A DNA stretch of 64,000 bases, taken from Rhodococcus tibetensis. Lineage in GTDB: Bacteria; Actinomycetota; Actinomycetes; Mycobacteriales; Mycobacteriaceae. Numbering within the stretch: the stretch's first letter is position 1; each line of letters opens with the position of its first letter. Of the stretch, positions 51,804-61,448 are shown piece after piece. A program made the position numbers and the translations under genes. The stretch covers positions 124,001-188,000 of the forward strand of contig NZ_JANFQF010000011.1 of assembly GCF_024438035.1 (NCBI RefSeq), read 5' to 3'. The notes under the pieces are model-generated. The model was given only the letters and a program-made list of their open reading frames with translations. It had not been told where the DNA came from and searched no databases.

Positions 51804-53362
51804 CTGCCGCCGGTCGGAATCCAGTCCCGTAGCACGCTCGCGTCGATCACCTGTGCACCGAGCTTCTCCGTCCAGATGATGGTCCCCTTCTGGTACATCC
51901 GGAACTTGCCCGCCTCGGACGGCAGCATCATTTCCGGACCCACTGGTGCACCCAGCGTGCTGTTCACTCCACCCAGTTCCTTGTACTTCTGGGCGATCGG
52001 CGATCCCGGGGTGGTGCCGACGGTGTCGTCGTCGGCGAGGCTGGGGTCGGGTTCACCCGGTACCGGCGGCGCTCCCGGTACACCGACACCCTCGCCCACC
52101 GTGAACCAGTCGGACTTCAGCTTCAGCTTGGCCCGCGCCTGCGCCCCGGTCGCCTCGGCGGTACCGGAAGAACCAACCACCTTCACGCCGGTGACCCGGC
52201 CCCCGTCGACGCCGAAGTTGTTGCGGGTCACCACCTCGAAGGTGTGGAGTTCACCCACGCCGAACGCGGTCGCGATGTCGCCGGCCGTCAGCGTCACCGT
52301 CCAGTCGTGGTGCGGCGACACGGCATCACCCTGGTCCTCAACCGCCGGGAACTCGCCCCCGGCCGTGAAACCGCCTGTCGACGAAGAGAACTCGGCGGCA
52401 ACGGCCTTGTCGTCCTTGACGAGAATCATGCCCTGGGTGGAACGGACGGCGTCCGTGGTGCGGGGATCCTCCGCCGCGGAGCCGCCGTACACCTGACAAC
52501 TCTGGGTGTCGCAGGTCCGGGCAAAGGCCTCACGGTTCTCCGTGGCAGCGTACGAGCGTGCGGCAATCGCCTGCGCCCGAAGTGCTTCGGCACCACCAGT
52601 GTCGGCCCAGTCTGCCTTTGCCTCGACAGGCACGACCCCGAGCAGGTAGTCGTCCACGCCGAGGACGTTGACGGTGCGCACAGCAGCGCCGTCCAGCGCG
52701 ACACCGAGCGCGCCCCGATACGGCGTGTCACCCGCGCAGAAGGTGAGGTGCTCGTTCGACGGACGGTCGGACCCGAGATCGACAGGGTCTACCCACGGAT
52801 GGTCCGTGGCGGCCTGCCACAGGACCTCACCCGCACAGCCTCGGGTAACGACGACGTTGGCGCCGCCCCCCGCTGTCGGTGTGAGGTGCACGGCCTCGCC
52901 CGGTCCGACGGGCTTGCCTGCAACCACGGCGCCGGCGGCGGAATACACGTCGAGAGTCTGATCGTCGCGACCCTGCAGCCGCACACTGATCTGGGCATCC
53001 GCGAGTGCGCCGAGGGTAGTTCCGCCGTAGTAGTGGGCGAGGATGCGCTCGGCTGCCCACCCCTGCTCCTTCGCGTACCCGTAGGCGCCCCACTGGCCCA
53101 TCCCTCGGCCGTGCCCGTTGCCGTGCCCGGACAGGGTGAACGGCGTGTCGGAGGCGACCGACTCCCGGATCTCCGGCCCGGCCGAGCCGAGATGGACTGC
53201 CAGGCCCGCAGCGCCGATCACGAGAAGGGGGGCAATAGCGAGCGCCGACACGCGCGCCACCGACGACGTCCATCCGCGCCGGACAGGAGGTCCCGCGATG
53301 TACCGCCTTTTACGGGTCCAGGCAGTTCTCCCTGCGCGGATCCCGAATTCGGTCTTGGACAT
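51800..53362 (-). CDS. SpoIID/LytB-domain wall protein with C-terminal LGFP repeat
   Basis: 520 residues: basic N-terminus, one membrane helix or signal (about 40-60), then a SpoIID domain (GHGNGHGRGMGQWGAYGYA, LGVVPVEAKADW, ALRAQAIAARSYA, SSSTGGFTAGG). SpoIID proteins cut glycan strands lacking stem peptides. The last 70 residues form one LGFP repeat unit (AQKYKELGGVNSTLGAPVG). GAGGAG lies 8 bases before ATG 53362. Divergent from the amidase gene across 237 bases with GTCACA repeats. Confidence 0.88.
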
Positions 53363-53472
53363 CTGTGCACTCCTCATCGCTGAAACAACGAGCTCCGAAG
53401 CGCGGTGAGTGCCTTGCTCCGGCGGGTCCGAAGAATTCGGGATAAAGTCTCAATGTAAGGTTGAGCGTTATG

Positions 53473-53534
53473 GACCTGTGTGACTAGTGTGGCAAGAGTG
53501 ATTCGAGTTGGCAACATCAGTCACACAGGTCACA
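53473..53534. promoter_or_regulatory. Inverted and direct GTCACA repeats between two wall-enzyme genes
   Basis: Perfect 13-bp inverted repeat (53473-53485 and 53519-53531, spacer 33). The right arm contains GTCACA at 53520 and 53529, a 9-base direct periodicity; the left arm has one copy inverted. This resembles the GTCACA-type direct repeats I recall for MtrA of mycobacteria, which controls wall hydrolases. It lies 66-127 bases upstream of the amidase start and 111-172 upstream of the SpoIID start. Confidence 0.5.
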
Positions 53535-53599
53535 TCGGCATCACAAGTTGCAGATGAGCGAGGCCTGCTCGCAGGAAACTACAACTGAGGAGAGTCCCC

Positions 53600-55735
53600 T
53601 TGCCGCACCGCCGACCGAAGCCCTCGATCGTCCTCGGGGCTGTCGCCGCTCTGGCTGTCGCAAGTCCCGTTGCGGTCTACGGCATCAGCAGCGCCCCCTC
53701 CGACGTCCGCTCCACCAACGAGACCTCTGCCTCCGCGGTGTCCACGGAGATCGCCCAGGTAGTGCTCTCCCAGATTCCCGACATCGTGATTCCGCTGAAG
53801 GAACTGACCGGGCTGAACCTGCCCGACGTCAATATCGGCGATCTCCGCAACGTGAAAATCCCGCCGTACATCCAGATCCCGAGCAATCTCCCACTGCCTG
53901 CCGGTATCCAGATCCCCAACCTGCAGATCCCGCTGAAGCTGCCAGCTCCCGGTGACGTCTCCGACCCTGCGATCCTGCCGCCTGCCGACCAGCAGCCGGG
54001 GGCGATCGTCAAGGAGATCACGCGGGACACCCCGTTCAGCATGGTGGCGCTCACTTCCGAAACCGTGGCGTCCGCGGAGTCCAAGGTCCGAGCCCTGCAA
54101 GCCGACGGAACGTGGGGCGACTGGTTCTCCCCCGACATGATCGACACGCGGCGCACTGACAAGACGGCGTCGAACGGCACGGTGGCCACCGAACCTGTGT
54201 ACGTCGGGTTGACGAAGGCGATCCAGATCCTGACGCCCACCACGGGGCTTGCACACGCTGCGGAGCCGGTACCTGCTCCGGCTCAACCTGCAACTCCTGC
54301 CGCACCTTCCCAGCCTGCGCCTCCGGCCGCACCGGCACCCGAAGTCGCTGCGCCGCTTGGGTATGCGCCTGCGTCCATCAACACGCCGTTGCGTCAGCAG
54401 CCGGCCCAGACCGGTGCCGACGACGTCACCGCCGTGCTGATCGAGCCGGGAAGCGGACCGGGTGACGGAGCCCTGAGCGACATCGCGACCCCGATCGGCG
54501 GCTCCGGACCCAAGGTGATCACCCGCGCGCAGTGGGGCGCCGACGAGTCGATTCGTTGCGACGAACCGACGTACGACGACTTCATCGGTGGCGCCACGGT
54601 GCACCACACGGCCGGTACCAACGACTACTCCAAGGCAGAGTCGGCCGAGATCGTCCGTGCGATCTACGCGTACCACGCACAGACGCTGGGCTGGTGCGAC
54701 GTCGGCTACAACGTGCTGGTCGACAAGTACGGGCAGATCTTCGAAGGTCGTGCCGGCGGCCTGGACCGTCCGGTTCAGGGCGCGCACGCAGGCGGGTTCA
54801 ACGAGAACACCACCGGTATCGCGATGATGGGCGACTTCTCGTCCGAGGATCCTCCGCAGGCGACGATCGACTCCGTCGGCAAGTTCCTCGGATGGAAGCT
54901 CGCCAAGGCGGGGCTCGATCCGCTCGGCAAGACCACGATGTATTCCGAAGGCACCGAGTTCACTCCCTACGCACAAGGTGAGGCCGTCGATCTGCCCGTG
55001 ATCTTTGCGCACCGCGACGTGGGCAATACGTCCTGCCCCGGTGATGCCGGTTACTCACACATGGACGAGATCCGTCGGATCGCGGCTGCGAACACGGGCG
55101 GCGGCGACAGTGCATCGCTCGCGTCGGGACCGCCCGCAGGCGAGGCGCCGGCTGCGTCCGCGCCGGGAACAGATGCGAGCGCGAGCCTCGGCTCGGGCAT
55201 TCCGGCTCTGGTCAACGAAATCCTCCGACTGACCGACCCCTCCCCCGTCGCACAGAAGTGGGTTGCCGAAGGCGGTGACACCGGCCCCCTCGGCCAAGCC
55301 GTCACGGGTCTGCTGCAGGCGAAGGCCGGGAACCAGGGCGCGCAGTTCACCAACGGAGCCATCTACACCTCACCGAACGGTGGTGTGTGGTCGGTTCTCG
55401 GGCAGATCTTCAAGACCTGGCAGAATCTGGGCGCCGACAACGGTGAGCTGGGACTGCCGACGTCGGACGAATACCCGATCCCCGGTGGTCTGCGAACCGA
55501 TTTCGAGAACGGCTCGCTCATCTTCAACGAGCTCACCGGCATCGTCACGAAGGTGTTGAAGACGTACAACGACGCCTACGCGGAGGCGTACCGCAACGGC
55601 GCCCCCGTCGACGCCGCCGCGCCCGCCGCACCGCCCGCGGATCCGGCACAGCTACCGCCTGCTCCTGCTCCGGCACCCGTCGAGCCGGCACCTGCACCGG
55701 CCGCTCCCGCTCCGGCGCCTGCACCGGCCGGCTGA
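53600..55735 (+). CDS. N-acetylmuramoyl-L-alanine amidase (PGRP/Amidase_2) with LGFP-type C-terminus
   Basis: Secreted zinc amidase of 711 residues, similar to Rv3811. Signal peptide (about 10-30), an Ile/Pro-rich segment with near-repeats of IQIP and LNLPDVNI (55-115), a beta domain, a Pro/Ala linker, then the amidase domain with zinc ligands His335 or His336 (VHHTAG), His471 (FAHRDVG) and Cys479 (TSCPG). LGFP-like repeats follow (560-660) and a PAPAP tail. TTG start with GGAGAG upstream. It should cleave stem peptide from muramic acid. Confidence 0.9.
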   Translation: MPHRRPKPSIVLGAVAALAVASPVAVYGISSAPSDVRSTNETSASAVSTEIAQVVLSQIPDIVIPLKELTGLNLPDVNIGDLRNVKIPPYIQIPSNLPLPAGIQIPNLQIPLKLPAPGDVSDPAILPPADQQPGAIVKEITRDTPFSMVALTSETVASAESKVRALQADGTWGDWFSPDMIDTRRTDKTASNGTVATEPVYVGLTKAIQILTPTTGLAHAAEPVPAPAQPATPAAPSQPAPPAAPAPEVAAPLGYAPASINTPLRQQPAQTGADDVTAVLIEPGSGPGDGALSDIATPIGGSGPKVITRAQWGADESIRCDEPTYDDFIGGATVHHTAGTNDYSKAESAEIVRAIYAYHAQTLGWCDVGYNVLVDKYGQIFEGRAGGLDRPVQGAHAGGFNENTTGIAMMGDFSSEDPPQATIDSVGKFLGWKLAKAGLDPLGKTTMYSEGTEFTPYAQGEAVDLPVIFAHRDVGNTSCPGDAGYSHMDEIRRIAAANTGGGDSASLASGPPAGEAPAASAPGTDASASLGSGIPALVNEILRLTDPSPVAQKWVAEGGDTGPLGQAVTGLLQAKAGNQGAQFTNGAIYTSPNGGVWSVLGQIFKTWQNLGADNGELGLPTSDEYPIPGGLRTDFENGSLIFNELTGIVTKVLKTYNDAYAEAYRNGAPVDAAAPAAPPADPAQLPPAPAPAPVEPAPAPAAPAPAPAPAG

Positions 55736-55751
55736 CGGACTGCGTCACCCT

Positions 55752-55788
55752 CTCGAGCGCTGGTGGTCTACGACCACCAGCGCTCGAG
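55752..55788. terminator. Bidirectional 17-bp hairpin between convergent genes
   Basis: Arms 55752-55768 and 55772-55788, perfect, loop TAC. The right arm lies inside the coding end of the HAD gene and encodes its last residues LERWWS, so the stem serves both converging transcripts. Confidence 0.75.
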
Positions 55789-56589
55789 TACTTTCGCAAC
55801 CCCGTCGTCCGAGTTGGTGGCGGTTACCTCGTCGGCAGCCGCCTTGGCATCGGGATGCGCGTTCTCCACGGCAACACCCCGACCCGCAAGGTTCAGCATC
55901 GGGATGTCGTTGGGCATGTCACCGAAGGCGACGATCCCCGATGCCGTGACACCGAAGTGCTCCGCCACAATGGCGAGCCCGGACGCCTTGCTGATCCCCG
56001 ACGCCGACAACTCGATCAGACCGTTGTCCGTCGAGAATGTCAGGTCCGCGCGAGCGCCGAGGTGCGGCCGCAATACGTCGACCATCGCTTGGCTGGTCAT
56101 TCCGGGCACTCTGATCAGTAGCTTCACGGCCGGCGCTGCCAGAACCTCGTCCTCGGACATTTCGGTGTTGTCGGGATTGAGCCACGCATGCTGGTAGTCG
56201 GGCGAGCTCACGAACTGCGGTGTGGCGGCATCGTGGGCGCTGACGCCCACACGTTCCGCTGCCAGCCCCGCTCCGGGCAATAGCTCCAACGCGATCTCCG
56301 ACAACCAGGTGAGGGTGTCCACGTCGAGAGTCGCGGCGCTGAGCACTCTGTCGCTGTCGGCGTCGTAGATCACGGCGCCGTTGGCGCAGACGGCGAGCGG
56401 CGCATAACCCAGACCCTCCACCACGGGATGGATCCACCGCGGCGGGCGGCCAGTGGCGAGAACGAAGGGGGTTCCCGACGCCACCACCGACTTCACGGCG
56501 TCACGGGTGCGGGCACTGACCCGTTCGTCTGGCCCGATCAGGGTGCCATCGACATCGGACGCTACAAGGCTGGGTCGGTCTGGGCTCAC
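55768..56589 (-). CDS. HAD-superfamily Cof-type phosphatase (Rv3813c-like)
   Basis: 273-residue HAD phosphatase with cap type C2B. Motif I ASDVDGTL (nucleophile Asp12, acid/base Asp14), motif II Thr in VLATGRPP, and motif IV VAFGDMPNDIPML. Cof-type enzymes hydrolyse sugar phosphates, nucleotides or cofactors; the substrate is not evident. GTG start. Its 3' end forms one arm of a terminator shared with the amidase gene. Confidence 0.88.
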   Translation of the reverse strand: MSPDRPSLVASDVDGTLIGPDERVSARTRDAVKSVVASGTPFVLATGRPPRWIHPVVEGLGYAPLAVCANGAVIYDADSDRVLSAATLDVDTLTWLSEIALELLPGAGLAAERVGVSAHDAATPQFVSSPDYQHAWLNPDNTEMSEDEVLAAPAVKLLIRVPGMTSQAMVDVLRPHLGARADLTFSTDNGLIELSASGISKASGLAIVAEHFGVTASGIVAFGDMPNDIPMLNLAGRGVAVENAHPDAKAAADEVTATNSDDGVAKVLERWWS

Positions 56590-56689
56590 CCGGTCATTCT
56601 GCCTGCACTGTCCTCACCCGCGCCGAGCGGCCGCCGGGCGCAGCTATTGCCTGTCGTCGCGACGGCCGCATAGACGGGTTCCACCCGAT

Positions 56690-57445
56690 CTAGCTTCCGG
56701 ACTCCCGGGCCTGTCGAGCCTGCGCCCTCTTCTCCGCGTCGGCGGCGTCCATCTTGTCGGCCTGCTCGAGGGTCGGCGCGCTGCCGCCGAGTCGCGCGGG
56801 CACCCAGTAGGCGCCGGCGGGATGGTGATAGTCCTTCTGCAGGTCCGCGAGCATCTCCTGCATGGTGGTGTGGAGTTTCTCCGTCAAGTCGGCCGCGGGC
56901 TCGAACGGTGCGATCGGCTCACCGACAGCAATGGAGATGGGGGTGTTGGTCCGGCCGAGGCGCTTCGGGAACCCCTTGGTCCACACACGCTGCGCGCCCC
57001 AGATCACCATCGGGATGATGGGCACGTCGGCCTCGATCGCCATCCGTGCGGCACCCGACTTGAATTCCTTGATCTCGAAGCTGCGGCTGATGGTGGCCTC
57101 CGGATACACGCCGACCAGTTCACCACGGCGCAGCAGGTCGACGGCCGACAGGTACGAATCCGAACCGGCCCCACGGTCAACGGGAATGTGCTTGAGTGCC
57201 CGCATGATCGGGCCCGAAATCTTGTTGTCGAACACTTCCTTCTTCGCCATGAAGCGGACATACCTCTTCACGGTGCGCGCCGGAAGCCCCGCATAGGTGA
57301 AGTCCATGTAGCCGGTGTGATTGATCGCGATCACCGCCCCACCCGTCGCGGGAAGGTGCTGATCGCCCTTGACCGTGAACTTCAGCCCCTCGAAGGCGAA
57401 TACGGTGCGGGCAATGCCGATGACGGTTCGATAGACGGGTTCCAC
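56690..57445 (-). CDS. PlsC-type 1-acylglycerol-3-phosphate acyltransferase
   Basis: 251-residue lysophospholipid acyltransferase family protein. HX4D motif NHTGYMD (His43, Asp48), substrate motif GVYPEATIS and FKSGAARMA; one N-terminal hydrophobic stretch. In M. tuberculosis three related genes (Rv3814c-Rv3816c) follow the HAD gene; only one is present here. Likely phospholipid or glycolipid acylation at the membrane. GTG start. Charged Ala/Gln/Arg C-terminal helix. Confidence 0.88.
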   Translation of the reverse strand: MEPVYRTVIGIARTVFAFEGLKFTVKGDQHLPATGGAVIAINHTGYMDFTYAGLPARTVKRYVRFMAKKEVFDNKISGPIMRALKHIPVDRGAGSDSYLSAVDLLRRGELVGVYPEATISRSFEIKEFKSGAARMAIEADVPIIPMVIWGAQRVWTKGFPKRLGRTNTPISIAVGEPIAPFEPAADLTEKLHTTMQEMLADLQKDYHHPAGAYWVPARLGGSAPTLEQADKMDAADAEKRAQARQARESGS

Positions 57446-57535
57446 AATCGGCTAGCGTAGCCGGGTATTCGCGATCTGGCCCGAAGTCGGGGACGGACGT
57501 TCGGCGGGGAGTCGGCAGGAAGGGCGTATGAGGGA

Positions 57536-58384
57536 ATGGGCCGCACGGGCAGGAGGGCGCTCGCGCCCGCACACACGTTCGCCCTCGTGGCCGGAATGGT
57601 CGCCTCGCTGGCGGCCTGCGATTCCCAGTCCGGCATCCCCGTGGACGCAGCGGAGGCAGAAGTCGCGGCAGCACCCGGATCCATCGTCGACGATTCCATC
57701 ACCCGGCCCTCGACGTCCGCCCGGCCTGCTCCCCGCGTGATCGTCGGTGAGGTGCCCGGCAATCCCGCGGCCGCCGACGCCGTCCGCGCCTGGGCCCTCG
57801 ACCTCGTCACCGATCCCGAAAGGGTGACGTCGGCTTGCTGGACGCTCCCACCGGCCCAGATCGCCGAACAGTACGCGGACACCGCCGCCGTGCTCCGGGC
57901 AGTCGCACAACCCGGAGTCGACGGGCAGTTCTCGGTGTCGTGGACGGGCGGCAGCACCACGGTGTCGGTCAAACGGAGCGAGATCGCGTCCGGCTACGCC
58001 TGCCCGCACGTCCACGCCGCCGGGACAGTCGACTTCTACACCCAGGCGGACGCCGAACACGCGGTGACGAGGTTCCTGTCGCGGGAGGCGGGCCGACCGG
58101 TGAATCGGGCCGACACCGAGACCGCCTATCCGCTGATCTGCCCCGGATTCAGTCCGTGGGACCCGTCCGGGACTGGTGACGGCGGGCAACCACCACTGAA
58201 GCAGAACCCTGATGTTCTGGCCGACACCACCACGTTCGCAGCCGACGAAATGACTACGACACCGGTCCGGGGCGACTACGTGATTGTCACCGTCCCGGTC
58301 ACCGATGTCTCGGGTGTGACGAAGACCAAGCAGGTCACCTTGTCGATCGGCCAGGACGGCTACTGCCTGGGCGAAGTAACGTAG
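57536..58384 (+). CDS. Probable lipoprotein, unknown function
   Basis: 282 residues. N-terminal hydrophobic segment ending in the lipobox LAAC (Cys28), then a mature part without a domain I recognise; Cys residues in TSACWTL, GYACPHV, LICPGF and GYCLGE suggest two disulfides. It is divergent from the acyltransferase by 90 bases and precedes the Rieske fusion gene on the same strand. Confidence 0.7.
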   Translation: MGRTGRRALAPAHTFALVAGMVASLAACDSQSGIPVDAAEAEVAAAPGSIVDDSITRPSTSARPAPRVIVGEVPGNPAAADAVRAWALDLVTDPERVTSACWTLPPAQIAEQYADTAAVLRAVAQPGVDGQFSVSWTGGSTTVSVKRSEIASGYACPHVHAAGTVDFYTQADAEHAVTRFLSREAGRPVNRADTETAYPLICPGFSPWDPSGTGDGGQPPLKQNPDVLADTTTFAADEMTTTPVRGDYVIVTVPVTDVSGVTKTKQVTLSIGQDGYCLGEVT

Positions 58385-58439
58385 GCGGCTCCGCCGTCCG
58401 TGCGCCTTTTTGGTCGTTGGGGCTACCGGAAGGGCGCTC
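58383..58439 (+). repeat. Hairpin element resembling 7060-7114
   Basis: RNA stem between 58402-58414 and 58425-58437: 13 pairs, three of them G-U, loop of ten. Begins at the lipoprotein stop. It shares CTCCGC...CGTGCGCCTTT and the stem layout with the hairpin at 7068-7114, so both may belong to one dispersed family. Confidence 0.55.
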
Positions 58440-58495
58440 AGGTGGCGCAGCCGCCTACCCTGGAACAGTCGCTCAGCTCTTCAGGAGGCATACCA

Positions 58496-60076
58496 GTGCA
58501 GGTCACCAGCGTCGGACACGCCGGATTTCACATCCAGACCGAGGCAGGATCGATCCTGTGCGACCCCTGGGTGAACCCTGCGTACTTCGGGTCGTGGTTC
58601 CCGTTCCCGGACAACACCCAGCTCGACTGGGACGCGCTCGGCAACTGCGACTACCTGTATGTATCGCACCTGCACAAGGACCACTTCGACCCGGAGAACC
58701 TGAGCAAGCACGTCAACAAGGACGCCATCGTTCTGCTCCCCGACTACCCGGTGCCGGACCTCAAACGTGAACTCGAGGCGCTCGGTTTTTCCAAGTTCTT
58801 CGAGACCGAGGATTCGGTCAAGCACAGGATCAACGGCGACGGAATCGAGGTGACGCCGCAGGCTCCCCTCGCGCCGGGCGACCTCGACATCATGATCATC
58901 GCCTTGCGCGCGCCCGCGGACGGCCCGATCGGCGACTCCGGTCTGGTGGTGTCCGACGGCGAGACCACGTGCTTCAACATGAACGACGCCCGGCCCGTCG
59001 ACATGGATGTTCTGCACGACCAGTTCGGCAAGATCGACATCCACCTGCTGCAGTATTCGGGTGCCATCTGGTACCCGATGGTCTACGACATCCCCACGAA
59101 GACCAAAGCCAACTTCGGCAAGCAGAAGCGCCAGCGCGGCATGGACCGTTGTCGCAGCTACATCGAGCAGGTCGACGCCACCTGGGTGGTGCCCTCTGCG
59201 GGCCCGCCCGTGTTCCTGGACGACGAGCTGCGTTACCTCAACGACGACCGGGGTGACGAGGGGAACATTTTCCCCGACCAGATCACGTTCCTCGAGCAAA
59301 TGAAGATCCACGGCAACGACGGCGGAATCCTGATGATTCCGGGGTCCACCGCGGACGTGAAAGGCGGCGAGCTCACGCTCACGCACCCCATTTCCGATGC
59401 CGAGGTCGACAAGATCTTCTCCGACAAGGCCGCATACATCGAGGACATGGCGAAGCGCATGGCGCCGGTCCTGGCCGCCGAGAAGGCCACGTGGGCCCCC
59501 GCCGAGGGTGAGCCGCTGCTCGAGGCGCTCAAAGCGAAGTTCGAGCCGATCATGAAGCAGTCCGACCTGATCTGCGACGGCATCGGCTACCCGGTCGGCC
59601 TCGTGATGGGCGACGAGACCGTCGTCCTCGACTTCCCGCAGCGCACCGTCCGCCCGCGCGGTGAGAAGGACGGCAAGTACCGCTACGGCTTCCGGATCGC
59701 GCCGGAACTGGTGCGCACGGTGCTCCGCGACGACGAACCCGACTGGGTGAACACCATCTTCTTGTCCACCCGCTTCGAGGCGTGGCGCGTCGGCGGGTAC
59801 AACGAATTCCTGTACACGTTCTTCAAGTGCCTCACCGACGAGCGCATCGCGTACGCCGACGGCTGGTTCGCCGAGGCCCACGACGACTCGGCGTCGATCG
59901 AACTCGGCGGCTACGAGATCCAGCGTCGCTGCCCGCACCTCAAGGCCGACCTGTCGAAGTTCGGCGTCGTCGACGGCACCAATCTCACCTGCAACCTGCA
60001 CGGCTGGCAGTGGGACCTCGAGACGGGCCGGTGCAAGACGTCCAAGGGCCACGAGCTGCGGTCGAGCAAGCTCTGA
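58496..60076 (+). CDS. Metallo-beta-lactamase-fold protein fused to a Rieske 2Fe-2S domain (Rv3818-like)
   Basis: 526 residues. N-terminal UlaG-like metallo-beta-lactamase fold with SHLHKDHFD metal motif (HXHXDH) and further His/Asp; C-terminal Rieske domain with ligands Cys479, His481 (CPH) and Cys499, His502 (CNLH). A related pairing in opposite order occurs in animal CMP-sialic acid hydroxylase. The reaction is unknown. GTG 58496 is chosen because AGGAGG lies 7 bases upstream; an earlier GTG at 58400 lies inside the hairpin element. M. tuberculosis Rv3818 appears to be the orthologue. Confidence 0.85.
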   Translation: MQVTSVGHAGFHIQTEAGSILCDPWVNPAYFGSWFPFPDNTQLDWDALGNCDYLYVSHLHKDHFDPENLSKHVNKDAIVLLPDYPVPDLKRELEALGFSKFFETEDSVKHRINGDGIEVTPQAPLAPGDLDIMIIALRAPADGPIGDSGLVVSDGETTCFNMNDARPVDMDVLHDQFGKIDIHLLQYSGAIWYPMVYDIPTKTKANFGKQKRQRGMDRCRSYIEQVDATWVVPSAGPPVFLDDELRYLNDDRGDEGNIFPDQITFLEQMKIHGNDGGILMIPGSTADVKGGELTLTHPISDAEVDKIFSDKAAYIEDMAKRMAPVLAAEKATWAPAEGEPLLEALKAKFEPIMKQSDLICDGIGYPVGLVMGDETVVLDFPQRTVRPRGEKDGKYRYGFRIAPELVRTVLRDDEPDWVNTIFLSTRFEAWRVGGYNEFLYTFFKCLTDERIAYADGWFAEAHDDSASIELGGYEIQRRCPHLKADLSKFGVVDGTNLTCNLHGWQWDLETGRCKTSKGHELRSSKL

Positions 60077-60095
60077 TCGGTCCTGCACGGCTGCA

Positions 60096-60140
60096 CGAAC
60101 GGGACGTCGGTTCGGTTAGATCGAACCAACGTCCCGTTCG
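60096..60140. terminator. 19-bp hairpin between convergent genes
   Basis: Arms 60096-60114 and 60122-60140, one C-A/G-T-type mismatch, loop of seven, between the Rieske gene and the convergent transporter. Probably ends both transcripts. Confidence 0.75.
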
Positions 60141-60172
60141 CGCGTCAGGGGCCCGGGCGGCGGGGCCGGGCT

Positions 60173-61338
60173 TCAGGCCGCAGGAGGCGGCGGCAGCCAA
60201 CGGCGGACCAGAGCCGCAGACGCTAGAACCGGGACAGCGAGTGCCGCAACGAGTGTGGTGACCGAGAACCACGTCGAGCAGACAGCGAAGCCCACATAGA
60301 TCAGAAGTGCAGTGATTTCGCCGAAGAGCCCGGACACCGAGGTGACGGTGGCCCGCGCCGGACCGGTGATCGCCTCCTGCACACGCGCTTCCGACACGAT
60401 CATGACATTGCCCAGGCTGCCGTAGCCCACACCGATTGCGGCGAACCCGGCGACACCACCCAGAAGCGCTCCGACACCGAGCAATACGGCACCGACCGCG
60501 ACGACTCGGCTCATCGTCACCGCTCGCATCGACGCCGTGCGTCCGGCTGCTGCGGTACCCACCACTTGGCCTGCAACGGTGATGGCCACCAGCAACGGCA
60601 CCACCGCCGTCGTTGTGCCGCCGTCCCGAGCGAGAAGGCCGAAATACTCGTCGAAGGCTAGGAACCCGACGAGCACCGACGACAGAATCACGCCGCGGCG
60701 GAGCACTGTTTCGTGCGAGACCTCCCCGATCCCGGCACGGAGCATGCCGGTGTAGCGGGACAAGAGTCCGCGCCCGTCGGCCACTTCCCGTGTTTCGTCC
60801 GCGTCCGCTGCTCTCGGCGCAGCGGGCAGCAGTAGAGCGAACCCTCCGTGCACCACCGTTGCGGCGACACTCACCCACCCGACCAGCGCGTAGCCGCCGA
60901 CGACGAAGGTGCGGCGGTCAGTGTGGCGACGAGGTTGCTCATCATGGCGCCGGAGTTGGCGTAGCCGAGGAGTCGGGCGAAGCTCGCCGACTCACCCCGC
61001 GACACCAGCTCGTCGTAGAGCAACGCCTCGAAGGTTCCCGACTGGATTGCGCCGCTGATGCCCCACAGCGCGAATCCGGCGGCGAAGCCGGCATACGACG
61101 GCACGGCAATCCACAGGGTGAATCCCGCCGTGTACAGCGCGGAGGCGAAGACGAGTAATCCACGACGGGACACGGTGTCGGCCCACGCGCCCGAGGGCAC
61201 CTCCGCGACGAACGACACGATCGACCAGATGATGAACAGCGACGAGATCTGCCCGATACTGAGGCCGTGGTCGGCGAACAGCAGGTCGTAGAGACCGAAG
61301 AGCGGAATGAGGTCACGCGTGGCGGTGTAACCGACCAC
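60173..61338 (-). pseudogene. MFS transporter broken by a frameshift
   Basis: Two reading frames together make one major facilitator of about 390 residues. The N-terminal part (61338 to about 60905) has DLIPLFGLYDLLFADHGLS and the loop 2-3 motif GAWADTVSRRG and then ends in a short nonsense tail. The C-terminal part continues in the next frame as FVVGGYALVGWVSVAATVVHGG with six more helices. Restoring one base near 60905-60910 joins them. The start is also poor: GTG 61338, with an in-frame TGA 12 codons upstream. Either a pseudogene or a sequencing error. Confidence 0.75.
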
Positions 61339-61448
61339 CCGGACGGCCAGTGAACGCTGGGAACTGGGTCAAGGCTGAGAGGCGGGATATCTCACGCGCT
61401 CATTTTGACACGGGGCGCCCGGCGGGTCGCCCGATTTCCTTCGATCGG

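Noticed and set aside
58400-58495. Earlier GTG start of the Rieske fusion protein
   Set aside because: The segment lies in a hairpin element and has no ribosome site, while GTG 58496 has AGGAGG.
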